This document shows positions 32,639 to 43,051 of a stretch of 43,733 bases of DNA, one piece after another. A program made the position numbers and the translations under genes. Positions within the stretch are counted from its first letter, which is position 1, and each line of letters opens with the position of its first letter. Location: NCBI GenBank assembly GCA_012976225.1, contig JAAVVG010000054.1:1-43733 (forward strand), written 5' to 3'. The notes beneath the pieces were generated by a model. It was not told where the DNA came from. It saw only the letters and a program-made list of their open reading frames with translations, and ran no database searches. This stretch comes from Golubevia sp. BC0850 (lineage: Eukaryota; Basidiomycota; Exobasidiomycetes; Golubeviales; Golubeviaceae).

Positions 32639-34320
32639 TCAGAACTTGTAGCTGGACAGTTGGAGAAACAAAGGAGACAATCAAAGCGTTAGCTGAATGC
32701 TGGGAAGACCTATCAAGCCAAGAAGAAACGGAAGATTTTTCTTTGAACTCACATCTGCTCAATCTTGAACCCAAGATCCTTCAAGATTCCATCGATTTCA
32801 CCTTGAGATCCTCCATCACCTTTAGATCCACAGATTGCTTTGTACATTGGAGGGGGTCCACACACAAAGATCTTGACCTTTTCACCTTCATCTGAGGAAG
32901 GTAGGTTCTTCTCAGCGACCCCCTTGGTGAAGTAGCCTTCAAAACCTGAGAAGTTAGAAGGAGCTTTGTCGAGACCGTAAACAATTTTGAATCGAGGATC
33001 GGAGGAGAGAGAGTCGAACTGATAAAGACAGAGGAAGTGTTAGGCGAGAAACGAAGACACATGCGAGGAGAGAAACATTCGGTACTAACCTCCTCTTTCA
33101 TCAAGATGTCCTTTTCTTCCTTGTTGGTGTAGATCAGAGTAACCTTAGTCTTGTCATCTTTGTCATCTTTGATCTGCTGCATAATCTGCCACATCGGAGT
33201 AATTCCTGATCCACCAGCGATCATCGTGACGGATTCGAATTCGTTGGCTTTGTACTGTGAGGATGGGAAAGTCAAAATCAAAGTGATTAGCGACCATTGA
33301 AAGGGACGATGAGGGATGGAATTTGACGAAGGACTCACAGGGAACTTTGGAAGCGGACCTTTAAAGGGAAAAGGCAGGGTGATTGGGGAATAAGAGGAAG
33401 AGTGAAACGAGGGAGAGGAATGAAATTCAGTTGAGGATTCAATTCCTTCTCTGTGTCGCTTGTCTCAAGGCTTTCTGTCTCGAGACTCTAGCTATGCGAT
33501 TATGGTTTGCAGTAGAAACCTCCAAAGATTGAAAGAGGAGAGTTTCTCGTTGTCCACCCTTTGCCGACTAAATGTTAGGATCGAGCTTCTGACCAACTGA
33601 CTAGCTCCCACCCACACTACTTCAAGCTTCCCAGTGTCAGATCCTTGGTCACAGCTTTGACTTTCTGAGCGTCCGCCGAAGACAAGCTTCTGCTTCCTAA
33701 AGCCATGTCCTTATCTAATTTCTTTCTCTCGGTAGCTGTGTTGTTTCGCCTTTTCTCTCGTTCTACTCACCTTTGATAGCAAGTTTGTCACCTTCCTTCA
33801 ATTCATGGAAGTGCTTTGACATGTTTCCATCTGGATAACTAGAAAGAGGTAGGACGATGGAGAGGCAGAGTGGAGGAGATAGAATCAGCATTTCAAGATG
33901 ATACACCTACCTTCTTTCTTTATCTATGCTGCTCATCAATGATCAGAAATTCTTCCTTGTTCCTCTGATGTCACTCGGCGTCTCCTTAAGTCTCCTTATC
34001 CCTCTTCTCCAACTCTTACCTCACCTCACCTCATCACCCTCCTCTTCTCATCTCATTAGCACTCACTTCTTAACCAAAAAGTCGATAGAACCTTTCTGAT
34101 CTGGTCTGCTGATTGGAGTATAAGGTCTCATAACATCCTTTCCATCCTTATCCTTGCATTCAGCTCCTTCAGCTGCCTTGGTAACCACACAGCTTGCAAC
34201 TGTCATTCCAGAGACATCGTCTTTTGAAGGTAGAGCGAAAGAGAAAATTGAAGAATCATGATTGTATGACTTGATTGAAGAGAGAGTCAAAGTGCGGAAT
34301 TCAGAAGAGTTTAGAGCCAT
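32639..34320 (-). CDS. NADH-cytochrome b5 reductase (MCR1/CBR1 family)
   Basis: FAD enzyme that passes electrons from NADH to cytochrome b5. Six exons: 34320-34067, 33838-33771, 33358-33339 (20 nt), 33254-33090, 33018-32753 and 32651-32639 (three codons plus stop); total 786 nt, 261 residues. FAD-binding RPYTPIS is at 65-71, KGPLPKFPYKANEFE (about 106-121) crosses the small exon, NADH-binding GGSGITP at 128-134 and CGPPPM at 222-227. The last exon supplies IYKF, matching the family's usual VFKF ending. Unlike Mcr1, no mitochondrial presequence or membrane anchor precedes residue 1: the start MALNSSEFRTLTL is already at the family's first beta strand. Either this is a soluble form or a 5' exon lies upstream. 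A triple 13-bp repeat sits 45-83 bases before the ATG. Intron 2 is 412 bp. Confidence 0.93.
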
Positions 34321-34364
34321 TTTGAAAGATTGGTGGGTTGGGTGGAGAAGAAGAGGAAATCGAG

Positions 34365-34403
34365 GCTTAAGGTGGGCGCTTAAGGTGGGCGCTTAAGGTG
34401 GGC
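34365..34403 (+). repeat. three tandem 13-bp units upstream of the b5 reductase
   Basis: The unit GCTTAAGGTGGGC occurs three times without a mismatch at 34365-34377, 34378-34390 and 34391-34403. Each holds the palindrome CTTAAG. It lies in the leader or promoter of the minus-strand b5 reductase gene, where it reads GCCCACCTTAAGC. Confidence 0.9.
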
Positions 34404-35032
34404 GTCTCTTCGAGCATCGAACGACCTAAAAGTTCTTCGAAATGGCGACTGGTATCCCAAAGGAAAGAAAAACGTCCTGAAGAGTTTGATTTTTCAAGGA
34501 GAAATCAAGCGACGTTACAGTGCGAGTGAAGCTTCGACGAGAGAGTCTCCTCAAGGCCTCAGTCAAACGCACTGGCAGGATTTTATCCGGAAAGTCGATT
34601 TACATTCAGAACCTTGAAACAGAGAAATTGAAGACGAAAAGTCATCTCCACCAAAGAACAGGATCTATCGAAGCTTGAAAGTGATAGATTCCACTCTCTC
34701 CCCATACTCTCTCGCCTTTTCTAGTTCAGTAATTTGACCAGATCACCGTTTTCTTCGACAAAGTCTCCAAGAGTACCCATTGTTTGATCCAATGGGGATG
34801 GGGTGAGTGGAGAGCTACCGAGGTTTGAAGTTGAATTGTAGAAGAGTGAACAGTAGCCGAAATGTTTTGGAGAAAGAAGTCGAGGGATGAAAGTAACCAG
34901 AAGAAAAGACCCCGAATGAAAATTACAAAGAAAGCTTTGGTTACAGATAGAATCTCGAAAGAAGGATAGAAAGGAGTTCTATCTCTCTGGATTAGAAGAG
35001 CAATCCGAACTCACCAGAACAGTTATACCCTT
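34404..35032. other. spacer upstream of the b5 reductase
   Basis: About 630 bases with no supported gene. It contains the remaining promoter of the b5 reductase (minus) and flanks F-box relic D, which ends at 35033. Composition is A-rich on plus without repeats. Confidence 0.4.
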
Positions 35033-35741
35033 CTAGAGTTCAATTTCCCAAGTCTTTGATTCGGACTCCCATCCCACAACCTCATTGACCGATTCTCTAA
35101 ACTGATGAAGATAACCGCCCCACGAATTGATTTCACGAAACGAGAGTTTCTCTAATCTTTCCGGCGGAACTCCTCTCACCTTCGTTCCAGATCTACCTTT
35201 CTCTTCTCTAGTTCTTAGCAGTTGTCTTAGATAGATAGACCCACGAGCACCAGAATCATATCTTAAAACCCTTAACCTAGGAGCACATTGAGTTAGGTGT
35301 GCCCAAGCGGATGGGACAAAACCTGTCATCGTGGATATCAATAACTCTAAGATCTCTGGAATTGCAGGAATTGGATGGTGAGTGAAGAACTTTATGGTTG
35401 GTGGTACTAATATCCAAAATGGGAATGTTTGAAGGAACCCTATCTCTAAGACTTGTAGGTTTGGAAAAGAGAGAAAGCGAGTGCCTAGTGGATCTCCTGG
35501 TACAAAATACTCATTTGCTAGATCGTTGGGATCCTGACTTTTCATCGAATCGGCTTATGGCATTTCGAGCTTTGTTGATATTCATCGGGTGAAGTTCTAG
35601 GATTTTCCAGAAAGTCTTGTTCTAATCGCCTAGTGTTAAACATTGTTTGCAAACTTCTCTTGCTCTTAAGATCTCTATGGTTTGTAAAAATCCAAGAGTA
35701 GAGAAGAGTCTCGGGAGGGAGAACATCGTTGATGTCCATCT
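35033..35741 (-). pseudogene. F-box/LRR-like family relic, copy D
   Basis: Reads on the minus strand from about 35741. It starts MDINDVLPPETLLYS, then changes frame to REVCKQCLTLGD, a TAG, and NKTFWKILELHPMNINKARN; from FW to FDEKSG is 60 bases, a multiple of three, so this linker is the intact form. After FDEKSGSQ the frame changes again into a 170-residue open stretch starting MKSQDPNDLANEYFVPGDPL. This contains FPNLQVLEIGFLQTFPFWIL and ends RESVNEVVGWESESKTWEIE-L, the only unbroken tail in the family. Compared with copy A, about 400 bases between DEKSG and FPNLQVLE are missing. Possible start codons and a 170-residue frame remain, so a shortened protein could still be made, but the F-box itself is broken. 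Confidence 0.75.
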
Positions 35742-36507
35742 TGAGATTAGGGAAGGCGAAGTTGTAGGTCTGAAGAAGAGAAAAGGAGACAAAAAGATGA
35801 ATCAGTAAACTCGCTGTTCGATAGCCGACATCTAAGTGTTGGCGATTGAGTCCTAGTGGCGGGCTGAAGAGCAGAATGACGAGGGAGATTCGAATCACGA
35901 AGCAAAAGACCTGTTCTCATAGACTCACCTGAACGCCTCTAATTGAAAATAAATCAAAGGGATGGTCAACGTATACTTATGACAGGGTGGACCTTGGTCA
36001 GGATAGAAGGAGAAAAGAGGAGAAGGATATGGGACGAATGAGTCTGAGATGGAGAAAGGCATTTACGACTGTCAGACATACCTTTGGTAAGGTCCGTCTG
36101 GCTCTGATCGGTGATGAACAATTGATTAAGATCCACTCTCAGAACTTTGTATGTTATAGTTGGGAAGAAGAGTTCCTTTTCGTTTCAGACCTTTCAAGCT
36201 GGTGTGCCACGTGGATTGCCTGCTCTCGCAGCTTCTCTCGAACAAAAGTCCTGGTTGATCTTCAACAAATCGTCCCAGATTCGCATCATTCCTTTGGAAG
36301 AAAAGTAGCGGAAGTAATCAGGTTGAAATTCAAACAGTAGTTGAAAGTAAAGAAAGTTAAAGGTTAGTACCTCTTTCATGCCATCTTTAACTCTCATCTC
36401 AACCAGAGCTTGGCTGCTGCTGTCACACGACTGCAGACTTCATATCACACGACACTGACTTCTTTGCTACTTCCACCATTTCTTTGAATTCTCATTTGAA
36501 TAGATAG
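35742..36507. other. stretch without a supported gene
   Basis: About 770 bases between F-box relic D and the zinc-knuckle gene. A plus frame at 35987-36340 (117 residues) and a minus frame at 36194-36397 overlap here; neither has a domain I know. The right end must carry the promoter of the zinc-knuckle gene. Confidence 0.35.
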
Positions 36508-37672
36508 ATGGCTTTTAGACGTAGAGGTTGTTATGTTTGTGGTCAGAGTGAGTAGTGCCTTCAGATTTTGCAAGGCAAGCTATCTCTATCTCCTTCTCCT
36601 TCTCCCTTGGATCAAGTTCTCCTTCTACTCTTCTTACAATCTTTTCTACTGCTCTCATCAGTCGGTCACTTAGCTGAGAACTGTTCCTCAAAAGAACGTC
36701 TTTGCTTCAACTGTAAGTCTCATCTTGCCTTCTACTCCTCAACTCTACCTCCCTTCCAGCCCAGCTCACCTCTCTATCATCTCTCTTCTAATTTCAGGCG
36801 GTGAAGGAGGACATGAGTCTAGTGCTTGTGAAGCACCTCGTACTGCTGAGACTAAGCAGGTGAGCACTTCCCTTCCTCTTTCCTTTCCTCATCCTTCTCT
36901 CCCTCTCTGACCTATTCTGATTGAAGGGGAGGAGATCGCTCCACATGAATCTAATCTGAATTTCCGGGATCTCATTCTAACAGTGCTATGGGTGTGGAGG
37001 AAAAGGACATGTCAAAGCCTCATGTCCTTCAATTGCAAATGGAACTGCAGTTAGACCAACCAACAACTTCCCTCGTGGTAGAAAGGTTGCTCCAATCAGC
37101 AACTGTTACGTGAGTACCTCTCGATTCATAATCTACTCAAAGGGCAAGAAGTAGTTGGTGTAGAGGGGTATTGACGACGGAACCAAACTGCTAGCATTCT
37201 CAGTTTTCTACCTCTCCATCTTCCTGACCTCTTTCCTCCCCTTCCTCTTTCTTCTTCCCCTACATCTCCTCAGACCTGTGGTCAAGGAGGTCATCAAGCC
37301 AAAACTTGTCCGACAACCGGAGGAGCAGGAGCTGTCATCCCAGCTTCTCACACCGGAGAAGTTCTACGTTGTCACAGATGTAATGGTTTAAATCACTTTG
37401 CTAGAGATTGTAAAGCTCCTGTTCCAGCTGGCGGAGTTGGTCCTGTTGGAGGCGCTTCAAGACCTCCAAGAGTCATTAAACCTAAGGTTTGCTACAAGTG
37501 TAGTGTTGCTGGACATGTGAGTAATTGCTTGCCTTGAGAAAACTGGGAGAAGAGAGGGCAGAAGAGATGAATGTGATCTGAACTGAACTTCTGATGCTTT
37601 TTTTTCAAACGATTGCAGATCGCTCGTGATTGTCCTGAAGCTTCTGAGACTCCCGTAAAGGCTGAGGCTTAA
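36508..37672 (+). CDS. GIS2: CCHC zinc-knuckle nucleic-acid-binding protein, Gis2/CNBP type
   Basis: Small cytoplasmic/nuclear protein that binds single-stranded RNA and DNA and links mRNAs to ribosomes. Six exons: 36508-36547, 36662-36712, 36798-36859, 36984-37109, 37274-37516 and 37619-37672; total 576 nt, 191 residues. Six CX2CX4HX4C knuckles can be read: CYVCGQIGHLAENC, CFNCGEGGHESSAC, CYGCGGKGHVKASC, CYTCGQGGHQAKTC, CHRCNGLNHFARDC and CYKCSVAGHIARDC. An Arg/Gly/Pro linker with FPRGRK separates knuckles 3 and 4, and a Gly/Pro/Val-rich one separates 5 and 6. Yeast Gis2 and human CNBP carry seven knuckles, so one is missing here. Four of the five introns cut inside a knuckle and the other falls just before one. 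Confidence 0.95.
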
Positions 37673-38753
37673 AGAGAATGGAGCTTTTCTTTTCCAAGAA
37701 ACTGGAGATTCCCAAGTTCCTCTTCAAAGCTCTGGTTTCCTTTTTGGCCCCCAGAGTGTCAAGAATTCACGAACAAGTCTTCAAGAATAGATCCGTTTCT
37801 TTTCTCTTTGTAGTTGTTTCCCAAGATTTTGAGACGGTTCCATTTCGAACGGCTTCGTTTGTCACTTTACTTTACACACCCATTTCGCCTTAATTATCCT
37901 TTCTCCTCTCATCTTCTCTTTGACTTGTTTGGCCTTGAGCGCTTACATATTGACTTGGTGCGAAGGAATTGAAGGAGCGAGAAGAGGGGGGGAAGTTTTG
38001 ACTAGGAAGACAGGCTGAGAGCGACTTACACTTTGTTTTGCAGGGATGAGAAATACTAGATCTATTGCATTGCAATCAGCGTAAAGAAGGTCTCGCTGTT
38101 GACTGGTAGAATGAGATGAGGCCCCTATAACTCAAGATAAAACGGTTTTCGTTCGAGAATGATTTCCAAGTTGCAACCACCCAACCAAATCTCCTGAATG
38201 CCAGCCATTGCGGATTCTAACGACAATTTTTAGAAGGATGGGGTCTGTTTGGGGTTTTTAGGACTATGAAAAAGCCCTTCGCGCAAGTATTTATTTGTCT
38301 ATCAGAATTGACAACGGAAGGGTGACAATGTAGAGGTTGGCTTGTTGATGCCTGATCTCTCCGCTCGTGAAGAGGTTGTAATTTTCGATGCCCTGCTCTG
38401 TCTCCCTTAACTATGATCGGCATTAGCTGAACGAAATCACTCTTCCTTGAATTAGTTGAGGAGACAGTGGAGGCCCATAAGGAGCTGGATTTCTCTGTTT
38501 CCCCGCCCTACCGAGTACTCAATGGGTTTTTGGCAGGTCAGATCTTGCGGTGTCAACTCAAGGTTGGGGAAAGACCCATCAAGAAAGAAGACGGAGAGAC
38601 AAAATTTGATTGAAACCTGCAGAGATTCAAAATTTGTAGTACAAAATGATTGATGTAAAAGATATGAGAAATCATTTTCGAGACTTCATAGCGTTCCATT
38701 CCTAGCTTTGTTCCTCTGGCGTTCCTTGAATTGATCCCAGTGTCCCAGAGTAT
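37673..38753. other. convergent spacer, zinc-knuckle gene and polymerase iota
   Basis: About 1.08 kb between two convergent genes. Short frames on both strands (for example 38217-38423 minus and 38456-38653 plus) have no domain. The left 200 bases are T-rich and likely hold the zinc-knuckle 3' untranslated region. No repeats or RNA genes seen. Confidence 0.4.
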
Positions 38754-41700
38754 CTAATCATCAGCTAGATCATTAGGAATGCCTTTCATTGGAAAGAGCT
38801 GATGGTCATGTTGAAGCCAGACATCCATCATCTCTCCACAATCTCGACAGCGAAGTCGCGAGTCTGGACTTCTGTGTTGAAGCTCATCTTGACCATGTTC
38901 CTTTTCCCTGGATCCTAAGTCCGAAATATAGCCTCTCTCGAAGCTCCTCCGACTCTCTTCTTCCACCCAACATTCTTCGATCCCATAAGTTTTCAGTATC
39001 TCCCGTCTCATCTCTTCAGGTAGCTCTAACAACGTTTCAAGATCTATTTGCTGATTGAGATCAAGAACTGACTTTGATGAACTTCTTCGATCTTGCTCTT
39101 TGTTCTGTTGCTTCTGATGCCTTTCCGATTTTACTGGCTCCGAATTGAGTCGTTCGTTCGAACCTCCTTCTTTCGTGAAGTCACGGACCAACGAGTCTTG
39201 AGCTTTGAAAAAGCTTCCAATCCCTTTCTCCGGCCTCTCTTTACTAAGATCATAAACTGTTATATTAACCATATTGACACTGTCGTCATCTGCTTTTTGA
39301 CCCCACCCTTTCTCTAAAAGTCCATCTAACATGACCCCAACATTCCTACTCAGTACCTCGACCCTCTTCTCGAAGCTCAAATCTTCAACTTCGAAGAACT
39401 GAACTGAAATTTTGGAAGATCTTGAGATCCTAGATTTCCAAGCTTTACGAATCGAAATCCTGATAGACTTCGGATAGCGTAACCATTTCTTTCTGACCTG
39501 TTCTCCTTCATTTACCGTTGAATCATGCTCCTCGGTTTCAAGTAATTCATCTTCTAACCTTCTTCCTAACGATTCACATAACTTCTTCCTTTCTCTCTCA
39601 ACTTCGATTCTAGTCCTCAATCCTGATCCTGGAAAAGTATCTTCAATTCCGATTTGTAGAGGAAATAAAGGGGATGATTTAACTTCTTCCAAATCGATTC
39701 CCATCAGCAAGTCGTATAATTTGAGTCCTAGTTTTTCTCCAAAGAGGTTGATGAAGTCTTGATCTGAGAGATTAGAGAGAACTGCTTTCACTGAAAGAGG
39801 AGAAGAAGCATTTGGATCCCAATTTGGAGAAGTTGATAAACCATCTTTTTCCATCTTGTCTTTGACGTTGGTTGTATTACCGAAAACTTGCAAGGAGCTT
39901 GAGGAATTGCCTTTTTCGTGACTTGGAAGCGTTTTCGATGCGTGGAGATATGAGTGGCTTCCTTCGTCTTCATAACCTTCTCCATTGGAAGCTTTCTTCT
40001 CTTTTCCCAAGTCCAAAGCCTGAATTGCATTTCTGATCTTTTCCACGTTTCCGCTTCCGAATCCGTTTAACTTCCTGGCATTTAGCTCTTGCAGCATTTC
40101 TCTTGCTTTCAAATTCCTAAAGTTAGTCTCTTCATCTCCAACTTCATCTCCATCTTTACCTTCGCCTATTCCATCTCTGTCTTCAGCTTCGTCTCCCTCC
40201 ATCAGTTCTTGACTTTTATCCTCATCTTCACCCCAAGATAACTTCTTCTCTTCGTTCTTGAAAGGAGCAAAGCAACTCTGACCATCGGGTTTCTTGAACC
40301 CACCAATGATCTTAGAAATCAATTTGTTATGTGAGATACCAGCAGAAAGTGTTAACTTGGTTTGTTTGTATATCAAAGTTCTGAGATGTTGAGCGAATTG
40401 AGAAGCTAGCGATAACCGAAGTAGATACAGAGATTGAGAACTTGTAGCTCCACTTGACATTTGATCTTCGGACTCCAGGGAAGGTACAAGATTTCCAGCG
40501 ATTTTGAAAGGCAGATACCAGAATCCTTGCTTCATGGCTTTGATTTCATTTGAAGTTCCCAAGTCTTCGTTTTGGTCCTCTTCGAGGTGACGAAGGGCTT
40601 CCTTTCCTTTTCCTTTGATGTTGGGTTTCTGATCCTTTGTGGAATTGGGAGGCAGAGAGAAGGAGAACCAAACGTGCTTTGGAGAAGGAGAGGAGGTTGC
40701 AGGTTGCAAACTAGAATCTAGAAAGTGACTCTCTATCTGGTCTTGATCTTGAAGTCGTTTCGAAAGCTTGGAGAGATGATAGTCAATCATATCTGTGACC
40801 TGTGAATGTGAAAGGAAAAAGTTAGAGTCACCAAGAGAAGGAAAGATGCAGAAGCAGTGAAAAAGATCCGCACAAGAGACGAACAGCGACTGTTGATTTC
40901 ACTCTTCTCCATCGATGGGAAGTGAATCGAGAATCGAGAATTGAGAAAACAGGTTTGAATGCGTTTCAGCATTCTAACTCACATCGATCCACAGCTCATC
41001 CATCCCCAATTTCTCAACTCTCTTCTCTCCCAAAGTAAATTCCTCCAGTCTGTGACGTTGTTCCATGTTCATCTTTTCTCCAAAATTCCATAATATTCTT
41101 CTCACGATCATGAAGACCTCTCTGGAAAGTTTTCGAAAGAAACTTAGGTCCTCTCCGTTGACCAAAATGAGAGATGGACAAAGTTTTAGAGCTCCCGAGA
41201 CAGTCGATAGCTTGGGGATTCCGAGGGCCCTTGCTTCATAGGAGATTGTTGCTAGAATATTCTGATTGGTAGAGAAGAAGGCAGAAGAAATAAGTGGGAG
41301 GACGAGTGGAGCAAGAAGAGCGGAAAAGACGAGACAGAGGTCAGAGGTGGTCACTCCAAGCAGAAGGGATTTCGCCGACTGTCAATCCAGGACTCCGTAA
41401 GAAGCGAATAAAAGTGAGATCTGTTGGATGGTAGTCGAACGAGATCCACTAAGGAGGCATACGAATGGAATGGAAAACTGACTTTCTGTTTAATCCCAAC
41501 CGGTTTGCCGATTAGACTTGGATCCAGCTTCCTAGCTGCTGCAACGTAGAAGTTGTCAATATCGAGACCAATGATGAGACGTCTATGTTGGGAGTTGATA
41601 GAAGTTGAGTCGAAGTTCATTCCGGAGAGAGATAGAGATTTGAAGAGATAGAATCCGCTCGTCTGCTCATCGGCTTGAGGCGGAGAGGTTGCTTCGGTGT

Positions 41701-41830
41701 TCCCTTTAGGATCATCTTTCGACGTTGACGAGGGATGTGTGGAGCTAGAGTTGAAGTAAGACAAAGAAGTCTGAGGGGAGAGACGAGGTCGTTTCCGAGG
41801 TGAAAAGGAAGAAGACTCGTAGCTGTTCAT
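38754..41830 (-). CDS. POLI: DNA polymerase iota-like Y-family translesion polymerase
   Basis: Low-fidelity polymerase that copies past damaged bases in the nucleus. Exons 41830-41483, 41261-40983 and 40799-38754 give 890 residues. The N terminus is a Ser/Pro/Arg-rich tail. Catalytic motifs: GLDIDNFYV (Asp90, Asp92) and LGMDELWID (Asp204, Glu205). KPVGIKQKNILATISYEARA, LILVNGEDLSFFRKLSREVF and LGMDE-type spacing point to polymerase iota rather than eta, kappa or Rev1. AGISHNKLISKIIGG (362-376) ends the palm/thumb. An acidic insertion (about 390-437) and a second one (about 475-543) flank KLNGFGSGNVEKIRNAIQAL, a helix-hairpin-helix-like segment. The C-terminal third has ELPEEMRREIL (about 801-811), a ubiquitin-binding UBM-like motif, and CRDC ... 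HDH (860-875), a possible small zinc finger. Introns are 221 and 183 bp; donor 1 is GTCAGT. Confidence 0.9.
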
Positions 41831-42160
41831 GCTCGGACTATCATCTCTTCTTGTTGGCTCTTTCTCTCAGCAGATATAGTTTCATAGAATCCTCTCAGAG
41901 CTTCAAAACAAAGGTTAGAGGGAGGAGGAGAGAGGAAAGAGGGAAAGGAGTTAGCTCGAGCAAGAACTTGGCGAAAGATTGAAGGCTGTAGAACTTACCT
42001 TGACTCCTTTTGGGGCTGGTGATTTTATGTAGTGTAGAAACTACCAACTCCGGTCAACTTGAATGTTGAATCTCAAAGGAGATGGAAAGAATAGAATTTG
42101 GTGAGATGGTCAAGAAGAAGGAAACACTATGCTTCATCTCCGACACCGCTCTAACTACAA
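41831..42160. other. upstream region of polymerase iota
   Basis: About 330 bases before the polymerase start codon (minus strand); expected to hold its promoter and leader. It is GA-rich at 41915-41950. No gene is supported. Confidence 0.4.
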
Positions 42161-43051
42161 ATGAGAAACTCAACCCTCCTCTTTGACTCAGATCATTTCA
42201 TTCAGTCGTTCAAGTCTCAGGCCCTTTCAAACTTGAAGACGAGAGAGACGCCACAGGAGAAGAGCCTCCACCAGCCGAACAAGCCCAATCTCTATCTCTC
42301 ATCAAACGCATCTCAAAGGCGCAGTGAAGTAGCTTTAAGAGGACTCTCAGCTTGCAGAGATCTCTTTTTGAGCATTCCGAACCAACTTATACAGGACGAG
42401 AGGTCTAACTTAGAGCAATGGATTGAGGGAAGCTGCAGATCTAGAGACTGAAATAGATCACCTGTCTCAAGGACTTGAGAATGATAAGGAATTGAAAGGG
42501 GCTATGAAGATTTGATTTGAATTGAATTGAATAGACTCAATACTTTTCGTCAAACGGCCTCTTGGAGTAGACGTACGAGGTGAGTTCAGTATCTGTCAAA
42601 GTCGAGGATTTAGATTGAAATGAGGGATGAGGGAGATGAGCAACCCACTCCTTACAGAGTAGGCTTTGAGGCTTTGAGATGTCAGAAACATTGGATCATG
42701 TCACAGGCTGAGATAACAAAAGAGATGCCAAACCTTTACCCGAGAAGGCGAGGAGGAAAAAAGAGATGGCTCTCGCTGTCCAGGGAACATCGGGCTTCTA
42801 AGGTTGGGGGTTTTCATTTCAGATGCTTAAAGGATGTCTCTATTATGGGATTACGGCATCATTGGAGGGTAGAGTGCTATGCTGGCAGGTTCACCGATGG
42901 AGGAACATCGACTGTATGCCATGGAAGACGCTCGACTTTTATCATCTCGCCTTCAGTTCGAGTTGGAACTGAGAAACACAGACACAACTTTGGAGAAAGG
43001 AAGGTGGATGTAGAGGGTCGGGTGGAACACAACCCAAGGTACCAATTTTGA
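42161..43051 (+). pseudogene. decayed coiled-coil gene, unknown family
   Basis: Pieces of charged helical protein occur in successive frames: PFKLEDERDATGEEPPPAEQ and AQSLSLIKRISKAQ (about 42217-42325), then RSEVALRGLSACRDLFLSIP and NQLIQDERSNLEQWI (about 42330-42427), then EAADLETEIDHLSQGLENDK (about 42430-42495), and after a gap EEHRLYAMEDARLLSSRLQF near 42900-42960. Heptad-like spacing of Leu and Glu suggests a coiled coil. The frame changes are close together and not at splice sites, so this is most likely a dead gene rather than an intron-rich live one. I cannot name the parent. Confidence 0.35.

Noticed and set aside
32547-32774. Alternative C terminus of the b5 reductase (ending HISEF) through an acceptor at about 32592
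   Set aside because: The acceptor at 32652 gives IYKF-stop, which fits the conserved family ending; the alternative gives an unrelated tail.
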